Shown in pieces: positions 16,121-25,124 of a DNA stretch of 64,000 nucleotides. Both the position numbers and the translations under genes were made by a program. The notes under the pieces are model-generated. The model was given only the letters and a program-made list of their open reading frames with translations. It did no database searches and was not told where the DNA came from. The DNA is taken from NCBI GenBank assembly GCA_963643225.1, contig CAVIIX010000012.1:1-64000 (forward strand), in the 5' to 3' direction. The stretch comes from UBA1258 sp963643225. Lineage in GTDB: Bacteria; Bacillota; Clostridia; Lachnospirales; Lachnospiraceae. How positions within the stretch are numbered: position 1 is the stretch's first letter; each line of letters begins with the position of its first letter.

Positions 16121-16987
16121 ATGAAAGTATTAGTAACAGGCGTGAAGGGACAGTTAGGCTACGATGTAATGCGTGAGCTTTCAAGGCGCGGTATTGAAGG
16201 CATCGGTGTGGACATTGACGAAATGGACATTACGGATTCTGAAAGCGTGGACAGAGTCATTACAGAGGCTCATCCGGATGCGGTTATTCACTGTGCTGCC
16301 TGGACTGCGGTTGATGCAGCCGAGGATGAAGACAAAAAGGAGACTGTAAGAAAAGTTAACGTGGAAGGCCCCCGCAACATTGCAAGAGCTTGTAAAAAGC
16401 TTGACATAAAGATGCTTCAGATTAGTACAGACTACGTCTTTGACGGACAGGGAGAGCGTCCCTGGGAGCCTGATGATAAGACAGGTCCTGTAAGCGTGTA
16501 TGGTCTTACAAAGCGTGACGGCGAGAATGCAGTTATGGAAATTTTAGATAAATTTTTCATTGTGCGTATTGCCTGGGTATTTGGCATTAACGGTAAGAAT
16601 TTTGTAAAGACCATGATTAATTTATCAAAGACGCATGATTCACTTGCGGTTGTAAACGACCAGTGGGGGTCACCCACCTACACCTACGACCTTGCCCGTT
16701 TACTTGTTGACATGATTAAGACAGAAAAATACGGAATTTACCATGCCACCAACGAAGGCTTTATCAGCTGGTATGATTTTGCCTGTGCTATATTTAAGGA
16801 AGCAGGCATTGATATGCTTGTTAAGCCGGTTTCTACTGAAGAATACGGAGCTTCAAAGGCGGCTCGCCCTTTTAATTCCCGTATGTCAAAAGAAAAATTG
16901 ACCCTTGCAGGCTTTGAAAGACTTCCCGGCTGGGAAGATGCCCTTTCAAGATACATTAAAGAATTAAAGGAAGAAAACTTCTTCTAA
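16121..16987 (+). CDS. rfbD: dTDP-4-dehydrorhamnose reductase
   Basis: A 288-residue NAD(P)H-dependent short-chain reductase of the RfbD/RmlD family, the last step of dTDP-L-rhamnose synthesis. The nucleotide-binding motif VTGVKGQLGYDV is at residues 4-15; the catalytic YxxxK is YGLTKRDGE; YVFDGQGERPWEPDD and VVNDQWGSPTYTYDLARL are family signatures. The other rhamnose genes (rmlA, rmlB, rmlC) are not in this window, so the pathway is split or this copy serves a related 6-deoxysugar. AGAGGTATTTT precedes the ATG, 17 bp after lacZ. Confidence 0.92.
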   Translation: MKVLVTGVKGQLGYDVMRELSRRGIEGIGVDIDEMDITDSESVDRVITEAHPDAVIHCAAWTAVDAAEDEDKKETVRKVNVEGPRNIARACKKLDIKMLQISTDYVFDGQGERPWEPDDKTGPVSVYGLTKRDGENAVMEILDKFFIVRIAWVFGINGKNFVKTMINLSKTHDSLAVVNDQWGSPTYTYDLARLLVDMIKTEKYGIYHATNEGFISWYDFACAIFKEAGIDMLVKPVSTEEYGASKAARPFNSRMSKEKLTLAGFERLPGWEDALSRYIKELKEENFF

Positions 16988-17002
16988 ATTATGAGGTAAA
17001 TA

Positions 17003-17827
17003 ATGAGCGAATGTACAAATAATTGTGAGTCCTGTGCTTCAAACTGTGACTTTAGAACCGGCAAAAATCCTTTTCTTGCCGAAATGAATAAGGCTTCAAA
17101 TGTGCGCCATGTAATAGGCGTTGTCAGTGGTAAAGGCGGAGTAGGAAAGTCCCTGATTACGTCTTTGCTTGCGGTAGCTATGAATAAAAAGGGAAATGCC
17201 ACCGCAATTCTGGATGCTGATATTACCGGCCCTTCCATTCCAAAGGCTTTCGGTCTTAAAAACAAGGCTGTGGGCACTGAAGAGGGCATTTTCCCTGTGC
17301 TTACAAATACAGGCATAGAGGTAATGAGCCTTAATTTATTAAATGACAATGAAACAGATCCGGTAGTGTGGAGAGGCCCTATTCTTGCAGGCACCGTTAA
17401 ACAGTTCTGGACCGATGTAATCTGGGGTGAGGTAGACTATATGTTTGTGGATATGCCTCCCGGAACCGGAGACGTACCTCTTACGGTTTTTCAGTCACTT
17501 CCGCTTGACGGCATCATTGTGGTCACATCCCCTCAGGAGCTTGTGTCCATGATTGTGGCTAAGGCCGTAAAGATGGCAAAGCTGATGAACATTCCTATTT
17601 TGGGAATTGTAGAAAACTTTAGTTACATAGAATGCCCCGACTGTAAAAAGAAAATTCCTGTTTTTGGCGAAAGCAAAATTGAAACGGCTGCAAAGGAATA
17701 CGGAATAGACGCTCACGCCTCCCTTCCGATTGATCCTTTAGTGGCAGCAGCTGTTGATAAAGGAAACATTTCCGATATAGAGCCTGTATGGCTTGAAGAA
17801 ATAGTCAAAAAGCTTGAAGGTCTATAG
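17003..17827 (+). CDS. Mrp/NBP35-type ATP-binding protein (Fe-S carrier)
   Basis: A 274-residue P-loop ATPase of the Mrp/ApbC family that carries or assembles Fe-S clusters. The N-terminus has a cysteine cluster (CTNNCESCASNC, residues 4-15) as in NBP35-like proteins. The deviant Walker A GKGGVGKS is at 43-50, DADITGPS at about 74-81, and the DMPPGTGDVPLT block near 152. The C-terminal ECPDCKK near 212 supplies the CXXC that binds the bridging cluster at the dimer interface. It is 15 bp after rfbD and ends in a strong terminator. Confidence 0.92.
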   Translation: MSECTNNCESCASNCDFRTGKNPFLAEMNKASNVRHVIGVVSGKGGVGKSLITSLLAVAMNKKGNATAILDADITGPSIPKAFGLKNKAVGTEEGIFPVLTNTGIEVMSLNLLNDNETDPVVWRGPILAGTVKQFWTDVIWGEVDYMFVDMPPGTGDVPLTVFQSLPLDGIIVVTSPQELVSMIVAKAVKMAKLMNIPILGIVENFSYIECPDCKKKIPVFGESKIETAAKEYGIDAHASLPIDPLVAAAVDKGNISDIEPVWLEEIVKKLEGL

Positions 17828-17828
17828 A

Positions 17829-17858
17829 AGATGGGGCAAAATGCCCCATCTTTTTTTT
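17829..17858 (+). terminator. Terminator after the Mrp gene
   Basis: AGATGGGGC-AAAAT-GCCCCATCT followed by an eight-T run: a textbook intrinsic terminator. Confidence 0.95.
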
Positions 17859-17901
17859 GATTTTTTGGCAAGTTTGAGTCTTTACCCTGTTTATTTTTTT
17901 T

Positions 17902-17910
17902 TGCTATAAT
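17902..17910 (+). promoter_or_regulatory. Extended -10 of the carD-like gene
   Basis: TGC-TATAAT at 17902-17910, with a possible TTTACC -35 at 17881-17886 (18-bp spacer). The ATG is 36 bases further on, preceded by AAGGAGG. Confidence 0.6.
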
Positions 17911-17945
17911 TATATTGGTTTTCGGAATAGATTAAGGAGGTTAGA

Positions 17946-18437
17946 ATGTTTCAGATTAACGAATATGTTATCCACATGACCGGTGGCATCTGTCAGGTGC
18001 GTGATATTGCGCCATTAGACATTTCCGGTGCGGATAAGGACAGGAAATATTATTTTCTTGCGCCCATAAAGGCTCAGGGGAGTAAGGTGTTTGTTCCTGT
18101 TGATAACGACAGCGCCATGCGCAAGATCGTGACGGAATCTGAAGCATTGAAGCTTATAGAAGATTTTCCTACAATCGATGAAGCCGTCATAGAGAATGAT
18201 AAATTAAGAGAAACAAAATACAAGGAGGTCATTAAAAGCTGTGACTTAAGTGCTTTAGTTTCTATTATTAAAAATCTTCACACTCGCCGTTTAAAGCGTC
18301 TTGAAGAAGGCAAGAAGAACACAGCCACCGATGATAAATACATTAAAATAGCCGAAGAAAATCTCTTTAGTGAGCTTGCCTTTGTATTAAAAAAGGACAA
18401 AGACGAAATGAAGGAATATTTCTTTTCGGTAATCTAA
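17946..18437 (+). CDS. CarD/CdnL-type RNA polymerase-binding regulator
   Basis: A 163-residue member of the CarD_CdnL_TRCF family, which binds the RNA polymerase beta subunit and stabilises open complexes. The N-terminal Tudor-like domain is clear (FQINEYVIHMTGGICQVRDI, YYFLAPIKAQGSKVFVPVDN, residues 2-62); a helical C-terminal domain follows (TKYKEVIKSCDLSALVSIIKNL). It stands alone between two strong terminators with AAGGAGG before the ATG, so it is a monocistronic gene. It may act broadly on promoters; its targets cannot be told from sequence. Confidence 0.9.
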   Translation: MFQINEYVIHMTGGICQVRDIAPLDISGADKDRKYYFLAPIKAQGSKVFVPVDNDSAMRKIVTESEALKLIEDFPTIDEAVIENDKLRETKYKEVIKSCDLSALVSIIKNLHTRRLKRLEEGKKNTATDDKYIKIAEENLFSELAFVLKKDKDEMKEYFFSVI

Positions 18438-18450
18438 GCCATGAATCAAA

Positions 18451-18480
18451 ACCACCGCGATGCGGTGGTTTTTTTGTTTT
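18451..18480 (+). terminator. Terminator after the carD-like gene
   Basis: ACCACCGC-GAT-GCGGTGGT followed by a run of Ts. Confidence 0.95.
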
Positions 18481-18549
18481 CAGTATAATTAAGCAATCAT
18501 TTTATAATTTTTTAAGGATATTCACAGTTTGGACACAAAATAATCACTT

Positions 18550-18579
18550 TTGACACATATTTAATTTTTAAAATATAGG
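18550..18579 (+). promoter_or_regulatory. Probable promoter of the Gld-type ABC operon
   Basis: TTGACA at 18550-18555 with TATAGG at 18574-18579 (18-bp spacer), 55 bp before the GTG start of the ATPase gene. Confidence 0.45.
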
Positions 18580-18633
18580 ACAGTAATATGAGGGTTTGGC
18601 TTTAAAAGCACAATAAATAAGGAGGATGAAAAA

Positions 18634-19632
18634 GTGATTGAGGTTAAGAATCTGACTAAGAAATACGGCAGCCATACTGCTGTTTCTGATTTATCATTCA
18701 CTATCGAAGAAGGTCAGATCTACGGCTTTTTAGGCCCTAACGGTGCCGGCAAATCCACCACCATGAACATCATGACGGGTTGTCTTGCAGCTACCGACGG
18801 CTCTGTAAAGATCGGTGGATACGATATCTTCGAGGAGCCTAAGGAGGCTAAAAAATTAATTGGGTACCTGCCTGAAATACCGCCGCTCTATGTAGACCAG
18901 ACACCAAGAGAATATTTATCTTTTGTGGCTGAAGCAAAGGGCATAAAAAAGGCAGATTTGCTACAGGAAATCGAAAAGGTCATTGAAGAAACACATATTG
19001 AAGATGTGGCAGATAAGCTTATTAAGCATTTGTCAAAGGGGTATAGACAGAGGGTAGGAATTGCGCAGGCACTTTTAGGCTCCCCTCAGGTAATCATTTT
19101 AGATGAGCCAACCGTTGGCCTTGACCCTATGCAGATTATTGAAATAAGAGATCTGATTAAGGAGCTTGGTAAAAATCACACGGTAATTTTAAGCTCACAC
19201 ATTTTATCGGAAGTTCAGGCAATATGCTCTAAGGTGCTCATTATCCATAAGGGTAAGCTTGTAGCCTTTGATGAACCAGACAATTTACGTAAGTCTTTAT
19301 CAAACGGCAACACAATCGAGCTTAAGGCTGAAGGCAGCGAAGCTGACCTAAGAAGGGTTCTTGAAAAAATTGACGGCATTACTGACATTAAGCTTGTTAC
19401 TTCCACTGATAACCTTACACAAGCCGTACTTTCAGTAAGTGAAGAAGACCTTGAAAGTAAGTGTAAAGAGCTTTTCTTTTCTTTTGCAGAAGCACACATA
19501 GCAGTTATGAACCTTAACCCCGTCAAGGCAAGCCTTGAAGATATCTTCATCGAGATTACCGAGGCAGATGATGCTGCAAAAGAAAATGAATTAAAAATTA
19601 TGACTGAGAATGAAGAAGAGGAGGCAGAATAA
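18634..19632 (+). CDS. ABC transporter ATP-binding protein, GldA/NatA type
   Basis: A 332-residue ABC ATPase that powers the membrane proteins encoded next. Walker A is GPNGAGKST (about 34-42), the signature LSKGYRQRVGIAQAL near 134-148, Walker B VIILDEPTVGLDP near 154-166, and the H-loop ILSSHIL near 186. The C-terminal ~100 residues form the extra domain typical of NatA/GldA/CcmA ATPases (LEDIFIEIT near 305-313). The start is GTG, with AAGGAGG eight bases upstream. Its stop overlaps the start of the permease gene by one base (TAATG), so the two are coupled. Confidence 0.95.
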   Translation: MIEVKNLTKKYGSHTAVSDLSFTIEEGQIYGFLGPNGAGKSTTMNIMTGCLAATDGSVKIGGYDIFEEPKEAKKLIGYLPEIPPLYVDQTPREYLSFVAEAKGIKKADLLQEIEKVIEETHIEDVADKLIKHLSKGYRQRVGIAQALLGSPQVIILDEPTVGLDPMQIIEIRDLIKELGKNHTVILSSHILSEVQAICSKVLIIHKGKLVAFDEPDNLRKSLSNGNTIELKAEGSEADLRRVLEKIDGITDIKLVTSTDNLTQAVLSVSEEDLESKCKELFFSFAEAHIAVMNLNPVKASLEDIFIEITEADDAAKENELKIMTENEEEEAE

Positions 19633-20495
19633 TGTTAGCTGTATTAAGACACGAACTTAAATTATATTACAACAGTCTGACTGCCTATGTATTCGGCGCA
19701 TTCTTACTGATATTTACAGGCCTTGGAGCACTCTTATATAACATAGAGTCTTCAGTTGCCAACTTTGAATACGTGCTTGCATTTATTTCAATCGTATTTA
19801 TTATTATCGTACCTGTTCTTACCATGCGTATAATCGCTGACGAAAGAAAACAGCGTACAGATCAGCTTTTATATTCACTTCCCATCACTACAACCGACGT
19901 GGTAGTGGGTAAGTTTCTTGCTCTTGGAATAGTTTATTTACTTCCTATGATTATCATAAGCTTCTATCCCTTACTTTTTTCAAAATACGGGGATGTTTAT
20001 CTTCCTACATCCTATGGATCACTTTTTGCTTTCTTTTGCATGGGTTTAGCACTTATATCCATAGGCATGTTCATCTCCTCACTGACCGAGTCTCAGGGTA
20101 TGGCAGCCGGCATTTGCGTAGTGGTAATGCTTTTTAATTATTACAGCGCCACCCTTGCAGATTACGTTTCAAGCACCGCAACCGGCGCCTTCATAAGCAT
20201 TCTTGTAGTGCTTTTGCTCCTTGGACTGGTCATAAGATTTTTAACAAAGTCGGATATTGCAGGCTTTGGTACTGCAGGAATCCTCGCTGTTGCGGCTTTG
20301 ATTGTATATATTAAGAGCGCAGAAACACTTGAAGGCTTACTTCCAAATGTCATGAATAAGCTTTCTTTATTTGAACGCTTCTACACCTTCGTAAACGGCG
20401 TGTTTGATTTAACAGCAATTATTTATTACGTAAGTGTAATCGTATTCTTCTTATTCCTGTGCGTGCAGTCACTTGAGAAAAGGAGGTACAACTGA
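19632..20495 (+). CDS. ABC-2 type permease, GldF-like
   Basis: A 287-residue integral membrane protein with about six to seven transmembrane helices (for example AYVFGAFLLIFTGLGALLY, FISIVFIIIVPVLTM, LGIVYLLPMIIISFY, a helix near 180-200 and the C-terminal VIVFFLFLCV). The MRIIADERKQRTDQLLYSLP segment near 72-92 is typical of ABC-2 permeases, where it contacts the ATPase. In Bacteroidetes the homologue GldF works with GldA and GldG; in Firmicutes such operons are of unknown export function. Confidence 0.9.
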   Translation: MLAVLRHELKLYYNSLTAYVFGAFLLIFTGLGALLYNIESSVANFEYVLAFISIVFIIIVPVLTMRIIADERKQRTDQLLYSLPITTTDVVVGKFLALGIVYLLPMIIISFYPLLFSKYGDVYLPTSYGSLFAFFCMGLALISIGMFISSLTESQGMAAGICVVVMLFNYYSATLADYVSSTATGAFISILVVLLLLGLVIRFLTKSDIAGFGTAGILAVAALIVYIKSAETLEGLLPNVMNKLSLFERFYTFVNGVFDLTAIIYYVSVIVFFLFLCVQSLEKRRYN

Positions 20496-20497
20496 TA

Positions 20498-21961
20498 ATG
20501 GAAAAGACAAATAAAAGATTTTCAATTAAGGACTATTTAAAGAAAAACAGAGATGCCTTAAATACCCGTACTGCTAAAGTAGGCGGTTACAGCGTGCTAA
20601 TGAGCGTAATCGCATTGCTTATTTTAATCGCGTTAAACGTATTTGCAGAGGCACTTCCTTCCAATTTAACCCAGTATGATATTTCATCGGCCCAGCTTTA
20701 TTCCCTCACTTCCTCCACAAAGGTTGTAGTTCAGAACCTTGAAAAGGAAGTAAAGATTTACTGGATAGTACAGTCAGGTGAAGAAGATACGGTAATCGAA
20801 AGATTATTGGGAGTCTATGATGCACTTTCAGATAACCTTGAAATTATTAAGAAAAATCCGGATGTGTATCCTACCTTTGCAAAACAGTACACAGAGGATA
20901 CGGTTTATAACAACTCTCTAATCGTAGAATGTGGCGATAAATCAAGATATATAAGCTATTACGACATTTACGAATACGACACAACAGATTATTACACTAC
21001 AGGCTCCGCTACCCAGTATTTTGACGGTGAAGGAGAAATTACAACTGCAATCGACTACGTAATTTCTGATGACCTTCCTCAGATTTATTTATTAACAGGC
21101 CATGGCGAGGCTGAACTTTCAGAGACAATTGCTACTTCTATTGAAAGAGCCAACATGGAAACCTCTGAATTTTCACTTTTGAATGTGGATGAAGTGCCTA
21201 AAGATGCAGACTGCGTTATCATTAACAGCCCTACAAGTGATTTATCCAAGGAAGAAGCCAAAATGCTTTCAGAATATGTTGCAAACGGCGGTCATCTACT
21301 GGTATTTGCAGGCCTTAAGGAAGAAGGAAGTCTTGAAAATTTACAGACTGTTCTTGAAAATTATGGCGTAACCACCAATGAAGGTATCGTGCTTGAGGGT
21401 AACAGAGAATATTATGCTTTCCAGGCACCCTACATCTGCCTTCCAGAAATTGAATCTTCGGAAATTACAGACGCCTTACTTGAGGGCACCAATTATGTCA
21501 TTGTATCAATTGCCCAGGGCATGACTGTTTCTTCATCCAATAACGGTGCCACTGTTACAAGCCTTTTATCTACTTCCGATGCTGCCTTTTCAAAACTTGA
21601 AGGCTACGCTCTTACAAGCTATGAGCAGACAGAAGAAGATATAGCAGGACCCTTTTCTTTGGCTGTATCAGTTGAAGACGGAAAAGGAAAAATGGTGTGG
21701 GTAAGCTCAGATTACGTAATAGACGATATGTATATTTCCTATTCCTCAGGCGCAAACACTGACTTTGTTATGAATTCCCTTTCCTGGATGATAGGTGAAA
21801 GCGAGACAATTGCAATCCGTTCAAAGAGTCTTGATTATACATACCTTACAATTTCCGATTCACAGGCTTCCACTATTAAAATCTGCCTTATCGGAATCAT
21901 TCCTTTAGCTTACCTTCTTTATGGTATCGATGAGGTTATCAGAAGGAGAAAGAAAGCATGA
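20498..21961 (+). CDS. GldG-like ABC transporter auxiliary protein
   Basis: A 487-residue membrane protein matching the ABC-type uncharacterised transport auxiliary family (GldG-like). A helix near 28-50 (YSVLMSVIALLILIALNVFA) anchors the N-terminus, and a second near 456-478 (KICLIGIIPLAYLLYGIDE) the C-terminus, leaving a large extracytoplasmic domain. That domain starts DISSAQLYSLTSSTKVVVQN, typical of the family, and contains LPQIYLLTGHGEAEL and DCVIINSPTSDLSKEEA, a DUF4350-like fold. AAAAGGAGG before the start lies in the permease end. The stop overlaps the next start (ATGA). Confidence 0.88.
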   Translation: MEKTNKRFSIKDYLKKNRDALNTRTAKVGGYSVLMSVIALLILIALNVFAEALPSNLTQYDISSAQLYSLTSSTKVVVQNLEKEVKIYWIVQSGEEDTVIERLLGVYDALSDNLEIIKKNPDVYPTFAKQYTEDTVYNNSLIVECGDKSRYISYYDIYEYDTTDYYTTGSATQYFDGEGEITTAIDYVISDDLPQIYLLTGHGEAELSETIATSIERANMETSEFSLLNVDEVPKDADCVIINSPTSDLSKEEAKMLSEYVANGGHLLVFAGLKEEGSLENLQTVLENYGVTTNEGIVLEGNREYYAFQAPYICLPEIESSEITDALLEGTNYVIVSIAQGMTVSSSNNGATVTSLLSTSDAAFSKLEGYALTSYEQTEEDIAGPFSLAVSVEDGKGKMVWVSSDYVIDDMYISYSSGANTDFVMNSLSWMIGESETIAIRSKSLDYTYLTISDSQASTIKICLIGIIPLAYLLYGIDEVIRRRKKA

Positions 21962-23388
21962 AGAGAACACGTACGTTAATTATTTTAGTGACGGTTCTGG
22001 CAGCGTTAATCGTAGGAACCGTTGTGGTAAACACTGTAGAAAAGCACATTGATTCAATACAGACAATTGATGAAGTAATTGTTGCAGTAAACGAAGAGGA
22101 TATTACCTGCTTTTCCTGGGACGTAGAGGGGGAAAACCTTGAATTTACTAAGCAGGAAGAAGAATGGGTGGATGCAGCAGATGCTTCCTTCCCTGTAGAC
22201 CAGGATAAAATCAAGGATTTTTTAAAAGATTTTGAATCGGTGCATGCCAGCTTTATTATCGAAGACATAGAAGATTACAGCCAGTATGGTCTTGAAGATC
22301 CTGAATCAACAATAGTATTTTCCTTGACTGAAGGAGAATTAACCATAGCCCTTGGTGACTATTCGATAATGGATGAAAAGCGATATGTTTCAATCGGAGA
22401 CGGAAGAGTTTATTTAATCGATACAGACTTACTTGAGCATGTATCCGTAGACAGAGACGACTTTATTTTAAACGACACGATTCCATCAATTGACACAATT
22501 TTAGAATTCGATATAGCAGGTGATTTTACAAATACAATCACCTACGAGCCTGAAGCAGATTATCTATACACAGATGACTATGATTATTTTATGACTGTTT
22601 CAGACACTAAAAAGGCTTTATCTACGATAGCAGTTACAGAATACATGGAAACTGTTTCGGATTTAAAGCTTACGACCTACGCTACATACATTGCGTCTTT
22701 GGAGGATTTGTCTGTATTCGGTCTTGACAAGCCTGCTTTGACCATTACAGTCAGTGGCGAAAACGACATTGAAGACTCAGAAGAAAAAGAGGAAGCTTCC
22801 TATGTTTTGTACGTAGGCTATGTTGTTGATCCTGCTTCAAAGCCTGAGGAAGGAGAAGAACCTGACAAGCTTGTGTATGTACGCCTTAAAAATTCAGAAA
22901 TTGTTTATTCGGTTTCTTCATCCGTTTATGAAACTCTTGTAAACGGCACCTACGACACACTTCGTCCCACAGAAGTAATTTCCGTTACCTCAAGCGAAGT
23001 AAAGGGCATCCGTTCAAACATTGAAGGAAACGACATTGACATTAATTATGTTGTCACAGAAGGTGAAGGCACAGAGGATGAAGTCGGCGACTATTATTTA
23101 AATAATGAGGTTGTTGATGCTTCAACTATTATTTCAGATTTAAAGGAACTCATCATCACTGATTTTAAAGCAGTAAAGAACGACTCAACAGTGGAGCTTG
23201 ATTTAACAGTTACTCTTGAAAACGAAGAGTACCCGGAAGTCAACATTGTGTGCTATCGTAACGATGGCGACACGGTACTTGTTGAATGTGAAGGTGAGCT
23301 TTTAGGCTTAATCTCCAGAAGCTCCATGGTAGCCTTAAAGGAAGCAATCTTTACTGCATACCTTAACCTGGAACAGACAAAGCCTTAG
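21958..23388 (+). CDS. DUF4340 domain-containing membrane-anchored protein
   Basis: A 476-residue, strongly acidic protein with one N-terminal helix (LIILVTVLAALIVGTVVV, about 6-23) and the remainder outside the cell. DUF4340 proteins occur almost always beside GldG-like proteins; the opening after the helix (ITCFSWDVEGENLEFTKQ and WVDAADASFPVDQDKIKDF) is typical, with a second repeat-like half near YGLEDPESTIVFS and VFGLDKPALTITVS. It is the last gene of the four-gene operon, overlapping the GldG-like gene by four bases, and is followed by a terminator. Its role in the transporter is unknown. Confidence 0.88.
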   Translation: MKRTRTLIILVTVLAALIVGTVVVNTVEKHIDSIQTIDEVIVAVNEEDITCFSWDVEGENLEFTKQEEEWVDAADASFPVDQDKIKDFLKDFESVHASFIIEDIEDYSQYGLEDPESTIVFSLTEGELTIALGDYSIMDEKRYVSIGDGRVYLIDTDLLEHVSVDRDDFILNDTIPSIDTILEFDIAGDFTNTITYEPEADYLYTDDYDYFMTVSDTKKALSTIAVTEYMETVSDLKLTTYATYIASLEDLSVFGLDKPALTITVSGENDIEDSEEKEEASYVLYVGYVVDPASKPEEGEEPDKLVYVRLKNSEIVYSVSSSVYETLVNGTYDTLRPTEVISVTSSEVKGIRSNIEGNDIDINYVVTEGEGTEDEVGDYYLNNEVVDASTIISDLKELIITDFKAVKNDSTVELDLTVTLENEEYPEVNIVCYRNDGDTVLVECEGELLGLISRSSMVALKEAIFTAYLNLEQTKP

Positions 23389-23406
23389 AGCGTTTAAAAA
23401 TTTGAA

Positions 23407-23435
23407 AAAAGCCGTCGGTTTCCGACGGCTTTTGA
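23407..23435 (+). terminator. Terminator of the Gld-type operon
   Basis: AAAAGCCGTCGG and CCGACGGCTTTT are perfect 12-bp arms around a 3-nt loop, with a short T-run within the stem end. Between it and cysS (23436-23562) no gene is seen. Confidence 0.9.
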
Positions 23436-23562
23436 TTTTCTTATCGTTATGGAAATTTCGTTCCTATACGATTAAAACGCTCAGCTGATATCGCACTTGC
23501 ACGTAAGGAATATGTCGCAAAGGCGACTGCGCTAGGCACGATACCTTCAAGCTACTCCTGGC

Positions 23563-24987
23563 TTATGCAAGGCTCCAGGTGGTGCCTTCTCTGGTGTCTT
23601 TTATGAGGATGCCTTTTGCAGAAAGCTCTTCTCTGATGGCATCGGCTGTAGCAAAGTCTTTATTCTTCTTTGCTTCCTTTCTTTCTTCAAGCTTTTTAAG
23701 AACGTAAGCTTCAAGCTCAGGGTCTAGTGAAGGTGCTGAAGTCTCGGCTTCCTTTGCAAGGTCTAAGCATAAAACGGTATCGAAGTCGTTGATTAAAGCA
23801 AGCTTTGTGGCTGCATTGGTGTCAGTCTTTAAGACATCGTACAAAACGGTGATGGCCTGGGAGGTGTTTAAATCGTTACCGAGGGCATCAAGGAATTTTT
23901 CTTTATAAGCATTAAATACGCTAGCATCAACTGCTCCGGCGCAAGCTTCTGATTTAAGCTTTAATACCTGCTTCTTTAATTTTTCGTACTGACTCTTTAC
24001 CTGATCCATTACTTCAAAGCTGAATTCAAGAGGCTTGCGGTAGTGGCTCTGTAAGCAGAACATTCTGTATACAAGGGGGTTGTAGCCTTTTTCAATAAGT
24101 AAATCCACACACAAAAATTCGCCTGAGGATTTGCTCATTTTTTTGCCGCCCTTTTCGTTTAGGTGGTGTACATGGAACCAGTAATTGCACCATTTGTGAC
24201 CGAGGTAGGATTCGGACTGGGCAATTTCGTTGGTGTGGTGGGGGAAGATGTTGTCGATACCGCCACAGTGGATGTCAAGCCTGTCGCCTAAATGCTTCAT
24301 GCTGATGCAGGAGCATTCAATGTGCCAGCCGGGGTAACCAACGCCCCAGGGACTGTCCCACTTTAATGCCTGGTCTTCAAATTTAGATTTGGTAAACCAT
24401 AATACGAAGTCGTTTTTGTTTCTTTTGTTGGTATCTTCATCTACGTCGTCTCTTACGGCTACCTTCAGGTCGTCTTCATTCTGATTGGAGAGTACGTAGT
24501 ATTCTTTTAATTTGGAAGTGTCAAAATAAACGTTTTCACCAGCAATGTATGCATAGCCCTTTTCAAGGAGTACTTCAATCATGTGAATGAATTCTGCAAT
24601 GCAGTTGGTGGCAGGCTCTACAACGTCGGGACGGCGGATGTTTAAGCGGGTGCAGTCCTTAAAGAAAGCGTCGGTATAGAATTTTGCGATTTCCATAACG
24701 GTTTTGTGCTCTCTCTTTGCGCCTTCGACCATCTTGTCGTTACCGGTGTCGGCATCACTTGTAAGGTGTCCTACGTCTGTGATGTTCATAACGCGCTTTA
24801 CATCGTAGCCTGCATAACGAAGGGAACGGTCCAGAATGTCTTCCATAATGTAACATCGAAGGTTACCAATGTGTGCAAAGTGATAAACGGTAGGTCCACA
24901 GGTATAAAGTGATACCCTGCCTTCTTCAATTGGTGTAAAGTCTTCAACCTTTTTAGTTAAGGTATTATAGAATCTGATTCGGCTCAT
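23563..24987 (-). CDS. cysS: Cysteinyl-tRNA synthetase
   Basis: A 474-residue class I aminoacyl-tRNA synthetase that charges tRNA-Cys. The HIGH motif is in YHFAHIGNLRCY (about 35-46), the KMSKS loop in GGKKMSKSSGEF (near 278-289); the zinc-site cysteines and histidines are in CGPTVY, IECSCISMKHLG and FPHHTNEIAQSE. The DALR-like and C-terminal anticodon-binding regions follow (EARKNKDFATADAIR-like ending). AAGGAGGACGTATT precedes the ATG. No T-box leader fits in the 137 bp to the divergent GH2 gene, so regulation is probably simple. Confidence 0.97.
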   Translation of the reverse strand: MSRIRFYNTLTKKVEDFTPIEEGRVSLYTCGPTVYHFAHIGNLRCYIMEDILDRSLRYAGYDVKRVMNITDVGHLTSDADTGNDKMVEGAKREHKTVMEIAKFYTDAFFKDCTRLNIRRPDVVEPATNCIAEFIHMIEVLLEKGYAYIAGENVYFDTSKLKEYYVLSNQNEDDLKVAVRDDVDEDTNKRNKNDFVLWFTKSKFEDQALKWDSPWGVGYPGWHIECSCISMKHLGDRLDIHCGGIDNIFPHHTNEIAQSESYLGHKWCNYWFHVHHLNEKGGKKMSKSSGEFLCVDLLIEKGYNPLVYRMFCLQSHYRKPLEFSFEVMDQVKSQYEKLKKQVLKLKSEACAGAVDASVFNAYKEKFLDALGNDLNTSQAITVLYDVLKTDTNAATKLALINDFDTVLCLDLAKEAETSAPSLDPELEAYVLKKLEERKEAKKNKDFATADAIREELSAKGILIKDTREGTTWSLA

Positions 24988-25087
24988 AATACGTCCTCCT
25001 TATTTTTTAACCTAAATATCGTAACGTAAAAAGAAAACATAGTCAAGGCGATTTTGGGGTAAAGCCCTATTTATCAAGGCCCTTCTG

Positions 25088-25096
25088 TGCTAAAAT
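25088..25096 (+). promoter_or_regulatory. Extended -10 of the GH2 gene
   Basis: TGC-TAAAAT at 25088-25096, 28 bases before the preferred ATG; the -35 is weak. Confidence 0.45.
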
Positions 25097-25124
25097 GTAG
25101 GTAATATTAATGTGGAGAAAATTT

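Noticed and set aside
23436..23562. Further copy of the dispersed repeat before cysS
   Set aside because: Short words such as GGCACG and CACGTAAGG recur, but the order and tail of the repeat are absent.
24988..25109. T-box leader for cysS
   Set aside because: The space is too short and no T-box sequence or terminator/antiterminator pair is seen.
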